From: Glaciihabitans arcticus
Lineage (GTDB): Bacteria > Actinomycetota > Actinomycetes > Actinomycetales > Microbacteriaceae
Direction of reading: 5' to 3'
DNA length: 64,000 nt
Assembly: GCF_004310685.1 (NCBI RefSeq)
Contig: NZ_SISG01000002.1
Coordinates: forward strand, 62,001 to 126,000
Below the pieces are notes generated by a model that saw only the letters and a program-made list of their open reading frames with translations, was not told where the DNA came from and did not search any database. The translations under genes were made by a program, and so were the position numbers. Shown here one piece after another: positions 1 through 7,467 of the stretch (positions within the stretch are counted from its first letter, which is position 1; each line of letters opens with the position of its first letter).

Positions 1-623
1 AGATCGACATCCTCTCCGAGGACGGCACCCGCGTGGACCCCCCGCACGGCGGCCTGCTCGTCGTCTCCGAGCCGTGGCCGTCGATGCTGCGCGGCATCTG
101 GGGCGATCCCGATCGCTACCAGGAGACCTACTGGTCGAAGTTCAGCGCCATCGAGGGCAACAAGTATTTCGCCGGCGACGGTGCCCACGTGGATGCCGAC
201 GGCGACATCTGGCTGCTCGGACGCGTCGACGACGTGATGAACGTCTCGGGCCACCGCCTGTCGACGGCCGAGATCGAGTCCGCCCTGGTCGCGAACCCGA
301 TCGTGGCCGAGGCAGCGGTCGTCGGTGCGGCTGATGAGGCCACGGGCCAGGCAGTGGTCGCGTTCGTCATCCTGAAATCGAATCAGGCAGACGCGCAGAC
401 CGCCGATGAGGCGAGCGCCCTGCTGCGCGCCCACGTCGCCAAGACCATCGGCGCGATCGCCCGGCCACGGGAGATCTTCATCGTGGCCGAGCTGCCGAAG
501 ACGCGCTCCGGCAAGATCATGCGTCGCCTGCTTCAGGATGTCGCCGAGGGGCGCGAGATCGGCGATACGACGACACTCGCAGACACCTCGGTGATGCAGA
601 TCATCTCCGACCGGCTGAAGTAG
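1..623 (+). CDS. acs: Acetyl-CoA synthetase, C-terminal part (5' end outside window)
   Basis: The frame is open from the left edge (first full codon at base 3) to TAG, giving about 206 residues that match the end of AMP-forming acetyl-CoA synthetases. Visible are the [12 protein letters not shown] segment, the [20 protein letters not shown] hinge region, [18 protein letters not shown], and near the C-terminus RSGKIMRR, whose lysine is the conserved residue that is acetylated in this family. The enzyme makes acetyl-CoA from acetate, ATP and CoA in the cytoplasm. The first two thirds lie outside the window, so completeness cannot be judged. It converges on ridA with only 3 bases between the stop codons. 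The pta-ackA acetate route lies about 20 kb away. Confidence 0.93.
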   Translation, partial: IDILSEDGTRVDPPHGGLLVVSEPWPSMLRGIWGDPDRYQETYWSKFSAIEGNKYFAGDGAHVDADGDIWLLGRVDDVMNVSGHRLSTAEIESALVANPIVAEAAVVGAADEATGQAVVAFVILKSNQADAQTADEASALLRAHVAKTIGAIARPREIFIVAELPKTRSGKIMRRLLQDVAEGREIGDTTTLADTSVMQIISDRLK

Positions 624-626
624 GGG

Positions 627-1088
627 CTAGGCGAACTCGACGATCAGTTCGACCTCGACGGGCGAGTCGAGCGGAAGCACCGCGACACCCACGGCGCTGC
701 GCGCGTGGATGCCCGCGTCGCCGAAGATCTCGCCGAGGACCTCTGAGGCGCCGTTGATGACGCCCGGCTGGCCCGACCACGCCGGATCGGAGGCCACGAA
801 GCCCACGACCTTGACGATGCGGGTGATGCGATCGAGCGACCCGATGACGCTCTTGACGGCGGCGAGGCCGTTGAGCGCGCTCTGGCGGGCGAGCGCCTTA
901 CCGGACTCGTCGGAGACACCGGCGCCGAGCTTGCCGGTCTCGGGGAGTGCGCCATCCACGAACGGCAGCTGGCCCGCCGTGAAGACGAGGTTGCCGGAGA
1001 TGATGGCCGGCACATAGGCGGCCACCGGCTTGGCGAGCTCGGGGAGGGTGATTCCGAGCTCCGCGAGCCGTTCATCCACTGTCGTCAT
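627..1088 (-). CDS. ridA: RidA/YjgF-family reactive-intermediate deaminase
   Basis: The 153-residue product has the YjgF/YER057c/UK114 pattern: ISGNLVFTAGQLPFVDG near the N-terminus, then the central KVVGFVASDPAW and RSAVGVAVLPLDSPVEVE near the C-terminus, which is where the catalytic arginine of the family normally sits. RidA proteins form cytoplasmic trimers that hydrolyse reactive enamine/imine intermediates released by PLP enzymes; here the substrate is unknown. The length is slightly above the usual 125-135 residues because of an N-terminal extension typical of actinobacterial members. The ATG at 1088 is chosen because it lies in an ATGA overlap with the stop of the upstream DUF4177 gene, implying translational coupling. 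Confidence 0.85.
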   Translation of the reverse strand: MTTVDERLAELGITLPELAKPVAAYVPAIISGNLVFTAGQLPFVDGALPETGKLGAGVSDESGKALARQSALNGLAAVKSVIGSLDRITRIVKVVGFVASDPAWSGQPGVINGASEVLGEIFGDAGIHARSAVGVAVLPLDSPVEVELIVEFA

Positions 1089-1249
1089 GATGCGTCCTCT
1101 TTCTTTTCGCGCTTCAGGTAGGCGACGAGTCCGCCCTCGGGGCCGGTCACCACCTGCACCAGTTCCCACCCCTCGGAGCCCCAGTTATTGAGGATCGCCG
1201 AAGTGTTGTGGACGATGAGGGGGGTAGTCAGGTACTCCCAGGTTGTCAT
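1085..1249 (-). CDS. Small DUF4177-like protein (54 aa)
   Basis: This 54-residue reading frame, beginning MTTWEYLTTPLI and containing LNNWGSEGWELVQVV, carries the hallmark of the DUF4177 family (an N-terminal WEY strand followed by LN..G.EGWELV). The function of the family is unknown. The stop codon overlaps the ridA ATG as ATGA, so the two are very probably co-translated, and the gene is divergent from the penicillin-binding protein gene, with 53 bases between the starts. The pairing with RidA and a penicillin-binding protein looks like conserved actinobacterial gene order, but I recall that only from general knowledge. The main uncertainty is its small size; the family motif and the coupling make it credible. 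Confidence 0.72.
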   Translation of the reverse strand: MTTWEYLTTPLIVHNTSAILNNWGSEGWELVQVVTGPEGGLVAYLKREKKEDAS

Positions 1250-1278
1250 TTGTCGGCTTTCGCTCAGGTTGGTATACG
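1250..1278 (+). promoter_or_regulatory. Candidate sigma-A promoter for the penicillin-binding protein gene
   Basis: TTGTCG (1250-1255) and TATACG (1273-1278) are separated by 17 bases, and the ATG follows 24 bases after the -10 box. The predicted transcript would have a leader of about 18 bases with no clear Shine-Dalgarno sequence. It overlaps the start of the divergent DUF4177 gene. Confidence 0.45.
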
Positions 1279-1302
1279 CATCGGTCGCGTACCATCGATC
1301 AT

Positions 1303-3864
1303 ATGTCTGCCCAAAAGCTTCAGCCCCGCGGTGTCCTTGGCGCCATAGGCGGGATGGTCGGTTTCAGCGCACTCGCTGGACTTCTCGTCACGGTCATGGT
1401 GACGCCAGCCCTTGCCGTGACCGGCATGACGGCAAACAACACCATCGGAATCTTCGAGAGCCTCCCCGACTTTATCGCCATCGGCGACCAGCCGCAGAAG
1501 AACGAGATCTACACGTACAGCAAGGTCGACAAGGAAACCGGCATGCCGGTCAAGCCGGTCCGCATCGCAAGCGTCTTCAACCAGAACCGCGAAGAGATCA
1601 AGTGGGAGCAGGTTGGCGACAACCTCAAGCACGCCACCCTGTCCGGTGAGGACCGCCGCTTCTACGAGCACGGCGGAGTCGACGTCACCGGTGTCATTCG
1701 CGCGGCAGTCAAGAACGCCGCGGCCGGTGGAGTCGAGGGTGGTGCATCCACACTCACCATGCAGCTGGTCAAGAACATCTACATTCAGCAGGCACTCGAG
1801 GAGCCCACGGAAGAGCTCCGCAAGGCCGGTATCAAGAAGGCACAGGAGGCCAGCTTCGAGCGCAAGCTCAAGGAGATGAAGCTCGCCATCGGCCTCGAGA
1901 AGCGCTACACGAAGGACGAGATTCTCCTCGCTTACCTGAACATCGCCGGATTCGGCGGTACCACCTACGGCATCCAGGCCGCGGCCCAGCGCTATTACAA
2001 CGTCTCGGCAGCCGACGTCACCGTTGCCCAGGCAGCGAGCCTCATGGCCATCGTGCAGGAGCCCGGGGCCCGAAGCCTCGACACTCCCGACCACTACGCC
2101 GCGAACCAGGTTCGCCGCGATTCGATCATCAAGACGATGTACACCGAGAAGTACATCACCGCGGCCGAACGTGACGAGGCCCTGGCGACCCCGGTGGACA
2201 AGACCACCGTCATCCTCACCAACCCGAAGAACGGTTGTGTCGCAGCCAACAAGTACGCGCGCCAGTTCTGCGACTACGTGGTGAAGAGCGTCAAGGACTT
2301 CGAAGCTCTCGGTTCGAGCGAGGTCGAGCGCAAGGCCAAGTGGGCGATCGGCGGATACAAGGTCTACACGACCCTGAACATGGACCTGCAGAAGGTCGCC
2401 GTCGAGACGGTGCAGCAGTACGCGCCGAACAACGAGACCCGCATGGAGCTCGGAGCATCGTCCACGACCATCCAGGTCGGCACCGGACGCATCCTCACCA
2501 TGGCGCAGAACAAGGACTTCGACGACACCTCGGCGGCCAAAAAGAATATTCGCGCCACCGCCCTGAATTTCAATACGGATGACGCCTACGGCGGCTCGCG
2601 TGGCTTCCAGGTCGGGTCGACGTACAAGGTCTTCACGCTCATCAACTGGCTTCAGCAGGGTCTCGGACTCAAAGAGGTTGTGAATGCGAACCCGCGAACT
2701 GTCAACCAGGCCGAATTCGCCGACAGTTGCGGCGGTCCGTGGAGTGGTCCGTGGAAGTTCCGCAATGACTCCGGTGAGACGGGAACCCGCACGGTCATGT
2801 CGGCAACCGCCGGATCGGTCAATGGCGCCTTCGTGACCATGGCGCTGCAGCTCGACCAGTGCAACACCAAGAAGGCGGCTGAGTCGCTGGGCGTTCACAC
2901 CGCAATCCTCAAGGACAACCCGAAGACGAAGTTCGTCGAGAACGTCCTTGAGACGAACCCGTCCTCCATCCTCGGCACCAACGACATCGCCCCCATGACG
3001 ATGGCCGCGGCCTATGCAGGTATCGCCAACAACGGCACCTACTGCGCTCCGATCGCCGTCGATTTCTTCATCAACTCCGACGGCGAGAAGGTTGCGGGTC
3101 AGGCGCGTGACTGCCGCCCCGGAATCGACCCCGAGGTCGCGGCTGCGACGCAGTTCGCCCTCGCGGGAGCGATGAACGCGTACGGCGCCAACCCGCACGA
3201 CGGCATCCCGATCATCGGCAAGACGGGTACCACCAACGAGTCGAAGCAGACGTACATCATCGGCGCGACCACGAAGGTATCGACCATCGTATGGGTGGGA
3301 AACATCAAGGGCACCTATCCGATGCGCAGCTACCCGAGCGGTGGAACGCTGCGGCACACCATCGGTCGCATCATCATGGGCGCGGCCAACAACATCTACG
3401 GCGGCGGCGAGTTCCCCGAGCCGCCCGCGAGACTGATGACGGGCACCGGTATCCCGCTCCCCAATTTCATCGGCGCGTCATCCGGCTCCACCAAGACGGC
3501 TATCGAGGGTCTCGGCCTGACCTACGCCGCCGGAGGAGAGATGGATTCCGCTCTCCCCAAGGGCCAGGTCGCCCGCACCTCTCCCGGTGCCGGAACCGTC
3601 ATGGCACGTGGTCAGTCGGTCAAGGTCTGGCGCAGCAACGGAGCGCTCGTGAAACTCCCCGACGCCGTCACCGGCAACCCGAGTTTCAACGACGGCCGTG
3701 ACATCCTCGTGAACGCAGGATTCACCAATGTTGCGGAGACCTGTGCGGTCATCACCGATCCGCAGTTGGAGAACAAGGTCGTCTCGAGTAGTCCATCTCC
3801 CGGCGCCGCCTGGTCGAAGGCCAAACAGGTCAAGCTGGGCGTGGGCCACCTGGTCTGTCCGTGA
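1303..3864 (+). CDS. ponA: Class A penicillin-binding protein (transglycosylase/transpeptidase with PASTA domains)
   Basis: The 853-residue bifunctional enzyme polymerises and cross-links peptidoglycan at the outer face of the membrane. After a short cytoplasmic tail, one membrane segment spans about residues 12-38. The glycosyltransferase domain follows with its catalytic-glutamate motif GEDRRFYEHGGVD (Glu about 116). The transpeptidase domain has STYK (Ser439, nucleophile), SVN (505-507) and KTGTT (from 640). From about 720 to the end are PASTA-like repeats (LPNFIGASSG, LPDAVTGNPSF). The ATG at 1303 is preferred over an upstream GTG at 1243, because the extension would add non-conserved residues in front of the membrane anchor. 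The stop overlaps the phosphoesterase start as GTGA, so the two genes form one unit. Confidence 0.93.
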   Translation: MSAQKLQPRGVLGAIGGMVGFSALAGLLVTVMVTPALAVTGMTANNTIGIFESLPDFIAIGDQPQKNEIYTYSKVDKETGMPVKPVRIASVFNQNREEIKWEQVGDNLKHATLSGEDRRFYEHGGVDVTGVIRAAVKNAAAGGVEGGASTLTMQLVKNIYIQQALEEPTEELRKAGIKKAQEASFERKLKEMKLAIGLEKRYTKDEILLAYLNIAGFGGTTYGIQAAAQRYYNVSAADVTVAQAASLMAIVQEPGARSLDTPDHYAANQVRRDSIIKTMYTEKYITAAERDEALATPVDKTTVILTNPKNGCVAANKYARQFCDYVVKSVKDFEALGSSEVERKAKWAIGGYKVYTTLNMDLQKVAVETVQQYAPNNETRMELGASSTTIQVGTGRILTMAQNKDFDDTSAAKKNIRATALNFNTDDAYGGSRGFQVGSTYKVFTLINWLQQGLGLKEVVNANPRTVNQAEFADSCGGPWSGPWKFRNDSGETGTRTVMSATAGSVNGAFVTMALQLDQCNTKKAAESLGVHTAILKDNPKTKFVENVLETNPSSILGTNDIAPMTMAAAYAGIANNGTYCAPIAVDFFINSDGEKVAGQARDCRPGIDPEVAAATQFALAGAMNAYGANPHDGIPIIGKTGTTNESKQTYIIGATTKVSTIVWVGNIKGTYPMRSYPSGGTLRHTIGRIIMGAANNIYGGGEFPEPPARLMTGTGIPLPNFIGASSGSTKTAIEGLGLTYAAGGEMDSALPKGQVARTSPGAGTVMARGQSVKVWRSNGALVKLPDAVTGNPSFNDGRDILVNAGFTNVAETCAVITDPQLENKVVSSSPSPGAAWSKAKQVKLGVGHLVCP

Positions 3865-4826
3865 GTAAGCCCTCTTCGGTCGCGGCCGCTGCGCTAGGCG
3901 TGGCGGCCGCTGCCGGTCTGGGAGCGTTCGCGTGGGGCTCCCTCGTGGAGCGCAACTGGTTCCGGGTTCGCCACGAAGTCCTGCCCGTGCTCGACCCCGG
4001 TGCGCGGCCGATCACCGTGCTGCACATCGCCGACCTGCATCTGGCCCCGTGGCAGCAGCGCAAGATGGACTGGGTGCGCGAACTCGCGCGCCTCGAGCCC
4101 GACCTCGTCGTCAACACCGGCGATAACCTCGGGCACACCGACGCCTACGACGCCCTCGAGTACGCCTTCGAGCCGTTCGCGGGAGTTCCGGGTGTCTTCG
4201 TCAACGGATCGAACGACTATTACGGGCCGCACTTCAAGAACCCGATGCGGTACTTCACGGCCCCCTCCCCCGCAGGCAAGGCCGCCGTCCACCTCGACAC
4301 TGCTCGCCTCGAAGGGCACTTCACCGATCAGCTCGGCTGGCTGAGCCTCAACAACACGGCCCGGGCGATGTCGATCAAGGGCTCACGCATCGAGTTCTTC
4401 GGCACCAACGACGCACACCGCAACTGGGACAGGCTCGGCGACCTCCCCGGAGCCATCGAGACGGTGCGTGAGAACGTGGACTGGGCCGACGGTCGCTCCG
4501 GTGTCGACACCCTGAGCATCGGCGTCACGCATGCCCCCTACCAGCGGGTGCTCGACTCCTTCGTGAACAACGGCGCGGACGTGATCTTCGCCGGGCACAC
4601 GCACGGCGGGCAGGTTCGGGTGCCCGGGCTGCCCGCGCTCGTCACGAACTGCGACATCCCGCGTGACCAGGCGCAGGGGCTCAGCCTGTGGCACAACGCC
4701 CGCCAGACCGCGTACCTCAACGTGTCTGCGGGCCTCGGAACCTCCATCTATGCCCCGGTTCGGTTCGCCTGCAGGCCCGAAGCCGTCGTAGTGACTCTGA
4801 CAGCCGGAGATATCGGCTATTCTTGA
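3861..4826 (+). CDS. Calcineurin-like metallophosphoesterase with N-terminal membrane anchor
   Basis: The product has 321 residues. An Ala-rich hydrophobic segment at about residues 5-27 is probably an uncleaved anchor. The metallophosphoesterase core follows with its metal-ligand motifs in order: IADLHLAP, VVNTGDN, NGSNDYYGP (a variant of the usual GNHD block, frequent in actinobacterial members) and AGHTHGGQVRVP. The family hydrolyses phosphoesters using two metal ions; the substrate is unknown. The location suggests a phosphorylated envelope lipid or cell-wall intermediate, which is inference. The GTG start overlaps the penicillin-binding protein stop by 4 bases. tRNA-Pro follows on the same strand 30 bases downstream. 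Confidence 0.86.
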   Translation: MSKPSSVAAAALGVAAAAGLGAFAWGSLVERNWFRVRHEVLPVLDPGARPITVLHIADLHLAPWQQRKMDWVRELARLEPDLVVNTGDNLGHTDAYDALEYAFEPFAGVPGVFVNGSNDYYGPHFKNPMRYFTAPSPAGKAAVHLDTARLEGHFTDQLGWLSLNNTARAMSIKGSRIEFFGTNDAHRNWDRLGDLPGAIETVRENVDWADGRSGVDTLSIGVTHAPYQRVLDSFVNNGADVIFAGHTHGGQVRVPGLPALVTNCDIPRDQAQGLSLWHNARQTAYLNVSAGLGTSIYAPVRFACRPEAVVVTLTAGDIGYS

Positions 4827-4856
4827 TGAGGCTCGTCTCGCAAGGGGCGAAACAAT

Positions 4857-4930
4857 CGGGGTATGGCGCAGTTTGGTAGCGCGCGTCGTTCGGGACGACG
4901 AGGTCGCAGGTTCAAATCCTGTTACCCCGA
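4857..4930 (+). tRNA. tRNA-Pro (anticodon CGG)
   Basis: The acceptor arms CGGGGTA and TACCCCG pair perfectly. A D-arm with GCGCAGTTTGGTAGCGC, an anticodon stem CGTCG/CGACG with loop TTCGGGA (anticodon CGG, reading codon CCG), and a T-arm with GGTTCAAATCC complete a 74-base cloverleaf. The discriminator base is A and CCA is not encoded. It is followed by a strong hairpin terminator. Confidence 0.95.
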
Positions 4931-4943
4931 CAGCAACACAGAA

Positions 4944-4968
4944 GGGCCGCAGAGATGCGGCCCTTTTT
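4944..4968 (+). terminator. Rho-independent terminator after tRNA-Pro
   Basis: GGGCCGCA and TGCGGCCC form a perfect 8-bp stem with a GAGA loop, followed directly by five T residues. It ends the ponA-phosphoesterase-tRNA strand just before the stop of the convergent tdk gene at 4975 and may also help terminate that transcript, although a T-run is lacking on that side. Confidence 0.88.
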
Positions 4969-4974
4969 CTGTCC

Positions 4975-5640
4975 CTACTCGAAGTCGGGATCCGGCCCCT
5001 CGACATAGCTGAAGGCGGCACGTGGTCGGCGGCCGTTGTTGAGCACCCCGTCGCTCTCCTCGAGGTAGCACTTTCCGCAGAGGCTCTCGTAGGAGACCTC
5101 AGCTCCGTCGATCGCCACCTGATCGCCATCGAAAATGAACTGCCCGTCGATCGTGCGGGCGTTGAACACGGCCTTGCGACCGCAGCGGCAGATGGTCTTG
5201 AGCTCTTCGAGCGAGTGCGCGACCTCCAGAAGGCGTCGGCTGCCCGGGAAAGCGACTGTCTGAAAATCGGTGCGGATGCCGTAGGCCAGCACGGGCACGC
5301 CCTCGAGGATCGCGATGCGCAGGAGGTCGTCGACCTGGCTCTCGGTGAGGAACTGCGCCTCATCCACGAGCAGGCAGCTAACGTCGAGCCCGGTCTGCTT
5401 GCGCACTCGCGCGCGCTGGGCGGAGAACGCCTCGTAGATGTCTTCGTCGCGGGCGACGGTGAAGTCCACTGGGCGGGTGACGCCCAGGCGCGAGACGATG
5501 TCGGAGTCGCCCTTGGTGTCGACCTGCGGCTTCGTGAGCAGCACCTGCTGGCCACGCTCCTCGTAGTTGTAGGCGGCCTGCAACAGCGCTGTGCTCTTGC
5601 CGCTGTTCATGGCTCCGTAACGGAAGTAGAGCTTGGACAT
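4975..5640 (-). CDS. tdk: Thymidine kinase, type II
   Basis: The 221-residue cytoplasmic enzyme phosphorylates thymidine to dTMP in the pyrimidine salvage pathway. The P-loop is GAMNSGKST (9-17), the catalytic glutamate lies in DEAQFL (Glu94), and the zinc-ribbon cysteines are at about 151, 153, 188 and 191 (CRC and CGKC). Length and domain order fit the TK1-like family. The ATG overlaps the response-regulator stop by one base (TGATG), making it the last gene of an operon with the kinase, its partner and the regulator. No functional link between this salvage enzyme and the signalling genes is evident; it may only share their promoter. Confidence 0.95.
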   Translation of the reverse strand: MSKLYFRYGAMNSGKSTALLQAAYNYEERGQQVLLTKPQVDTKGDSDIVSRLGVTRPVDFTVARDEDIYEAFSAQRARVRKQTGLDVSCLLVDEAQFLTESQVDDLLRIAILEGVPVLAYGIRTDFQTVAFPGSRRLLEVAHSLEELKTICRCGRKAVFNARTIDGQFIFDGDQVAIDGAEVSYESLCGKCYLEESDGVLNNGRRPRAAFSYVEGPDPDFE

Positions 5641-6341
5641 CAGTTGAGGTATCCGTCCTCCGCGGCGCGACGGATCAGTTCCGCTCGCTTGCTCGCGGGT
5701 CGATTGGCTTTGACGTACTTCTCACGCACACGGCGCAGGTAGGTTTTGGCGGTCTCGTACTGCACGTTCATCGCGGCGGCGACCTCGGCGGTGCTCGCTC
5801 CCGTCACGTAGTGCCTGAGGGCTTCGATCTCACCGGGGCTCAGTTTGGGCCGGATCGTTGTGCTCGCACCCACGGGCAGTGGGCGCCAGTCACGAGGGAG
5901 AGTGGAGTCACTGCGCACTCCCATGACCGTGCGGGCTGCATCCATCACCTCACGCATCGAGAGGGTCTTCGAGAGGAAGGCGGAGGCACCGGCATCGAGG
6001 GCGCGCTCGCGGGACTCGCGGCTGTCGAGGCTGGAGAGCACGATCACCTTCGCCCCGGCCGCACGGCAGGTGCGCACGCGGGCTTCGATCGAGACGGGCT
6101 CCTTGAGCTGGAAATCGAGGAACACGAGGTCGGTCGGAAACTTGTCGCTGTGCACGAGCTGCAGCCAGGTGCTCGCGCTGAGCACGAGGTCGAAGTCGGG
6201 GGCGTTGGCGGCGATCCAGCTGGTCAGGCTGTCGAGCAGCACCTCGTGGTCGTCGAGGATCGCGAGGCGCACGCCGGTTCGCTCTGGTACCTCGAAACCG
6301 GGCGCGAAGAGCGATCCGGCTTCATCGATGTCCATAGCCAA
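5640..6341 (-). CDS. NarL/LuxR-family response regulator
   Basis: The 233-residue regulator has a receiver domain with acidic pocket D30-D31, predicted phospho-acceptor Asp76 in FLDFQL and conserved Lys125 in FLSKTLS, then a LuxR-type helix-turn-helix at about 165-225 (LSPGEIEALRHYVTG followed by STAEVAAAM and the recognition helix YETAKTYLRRV). It should be phosphorylated by the kinase encoded upstream and bind DNA as a dimer. The start overlaps the partner gene by 20 bases, or 14 if the second methionine (6335) is used. It is the only response regulator seen near either kinase module in this window, and the two kinase promoters share a sequence element that it might bind. Confidence 0.9.
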   Translation of the reverse strand: MAMDIDEAGSLFAPGFEVPERTGVRLAILDDHEVLLDSLTSWIAANAPDFDLVLSASTWLQLVHSDKFPTDLVFLDFQLKEPVSIEARVRTCRAAGAKVIVLSSLDSRESRERALDAGASAFLSKTLSMREVMDAARTVMGVRSDSTLPRDWRPLPVGASTTIRPKLSPGEIEALRHYVTGASTAEVAAAMNVQYETAKTYLRRVREKYVKANRPASKRAELIRRAAEDGYLN

Positions 6342-7467
6342 ATCCTAGTCGGAGCGCAGGACGCTCCATCTCGACCCGGAGATCGCGGAACAGGATCTGC
6401 ATCACGGCGAGATAGGGGTCGAGCAATTCGTGCAGGGCGCCGGCGGGAACGTCGACCCGTGCGCCCAGCGAGAGTCGGTAGCCGACTCCGTGGGGCACGA
6501 GTTTGATGTCGAGGGAGCCGGGTTCGAAGCCGGCCTGGCCGTGCAGGGCGACGAGCACGGCGCGCAACACCGTGCGCTGGTCGATGGTCATCAGGTCGGC
6601 GAGGTGCGATTCATCCCGGATGCCCGCGCTCCCGCCCGCGACGCCGCCGAGTTGCTCGAGCACTCCGTCGAGCCAGCTCCTGTCTGCCTCGGCCACCATC
6701 ACCGCGCGGATGTTCTCGGCCAGGGACCGGGCATCCCCCCGGTCGGCGTCGGTCACGGACGATGCCGCGAGCACCCTTGTGAAGTAGGGCACCACGTCCT
6801 GGTTGAGGATCGTCACGCGGTCCTGCTGCACGGATCGGGCGATGCCGTCACTGCGCGAGCCGACCAGCGCGTCGGTGGACATCGTTGCGAGGCTCTCCCA
6901 GCGATCGAGGCTCGCGACGAGCTCGTGGGCGAAGACCGCGGAGCCCGCAGCGAGGGCGAGCACAGGGGTCACCGCGACCACCACGAGAACGTGGATGGGA
7001 GCCGCCGAGGCGAGCGTGCCGTACTGCGCCACGGTAGTGACGGCGACGACGATCGTGGAGATGACCCCCGCGACCGCGATGCTGCGTGCCGGACGGAAGG
7101 GTGCGACGGCGAGCAGGAACAGCCCGACGACGGAGGGGCCCCAGTCGTCGCGCACGTAAGCGTTCTCACCCCACATCGATGCTGCCCCGAAGACGTGGGC
7201 GAGCAGCGCTCCACCGACGACGAGCACCATGCTCGGGCGGTCGAACGGCGCCCGCATCGGATTCGATGCCCGGGCGAAGACGACACCGGTTGCGACGGTC
7301 AGCAGCAGCGACATCACCGCGAGGATCGGATCGACCACGTCTTCGACGTTGAGCGCGATCATGATCGCGGCGTAGAACGGCACGGCGATGGCGGCGAGCA
7401 GGCTCGTCGGACGCCCGACGAGGGCGGCTAGGGGGTCGCGCTGTTGCAGGGTGCGTTCCCGGATCAT
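6322..7467 (-). CDS. Membrane protein with degenerate kinase-like C-terminus (partner of sensor kinase)
   Basis: The 381-residue product begins MIRERTLQQRDPL and has about six membrane helices in the first 190 residues, including an extracellular-loop motif NAYVRDDWGP. The cytoplasmic part contains QDVVPYFTRVLAA, SLAENIRAVMVAE and MTIDQRTVLRAVLVALHG, which follow the spacing of a dimerisation plus ATPase-like region but lack a phospho-accepting histidine, the N-box asparagine and the glycine boxes. It aligns along its length with the product at 31060-32142, including the YVRDDWGP motif. The start is fixed by the ATGA overlap with the kinase stop. I infer a catalytically inactive partner of the kinase; no established family name is known to me. 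Confidence 0.7.
   Translation of the reverse strand: MIRERTLQQRDPLAALVGRPTSLLAAIAVPFYAAIMIALNVEDVVDPILAVMSLLLTVATGVVFARASNPMRAPFDRPSMVLVVGGALLAHVFGAASMWGENAYVRDDWGPSVVGLFLLAVAPFRPARSIAVAGVISTIVVAVTTVAQYGTLASAAPIHVLVVVAVTPVLALAAGSAVFAHELVASLDRWESLATMSTDALVGSRSDGIARSVQQDRVTILNQDVVPYFTRVLAASSVTDADRGDARSLAENIRAVMVAEADRSWLDGVLEQLGGVAGGSAGIRDESHLADLMTIDQRTVLRAVLVALHGQAGFEPGSLDIKLVPHGVGYRLSLGARVDVPAGALHELLDPYLAVMQILFRDLRVEMERPALRLGFGYGHR

Noticed and set aside
1264-3357. Long antisense reading frame (697 codons) opposite the penicillin-binding protein gene
   Set aside because: It mirrors the codon structure of ponA, is Arg/Val/Asp-rich with no family motif, and the sense frame has complete catalytic motifs.
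4797-4823. Promoter for tRNA-Pro inside the phosphoesterase 3' end (CTGACA and TATTCT)
   Set aside because: The spacing of 15 bases is short, and read-through from the upstream operon is sufficient explanation.
4873-5742. Plus-strand frame through tRNA-Pro, its terminator and tdk
   Set aside because: It crosses a tRNA and terminator and is antisense to a complete thymidine kinase.
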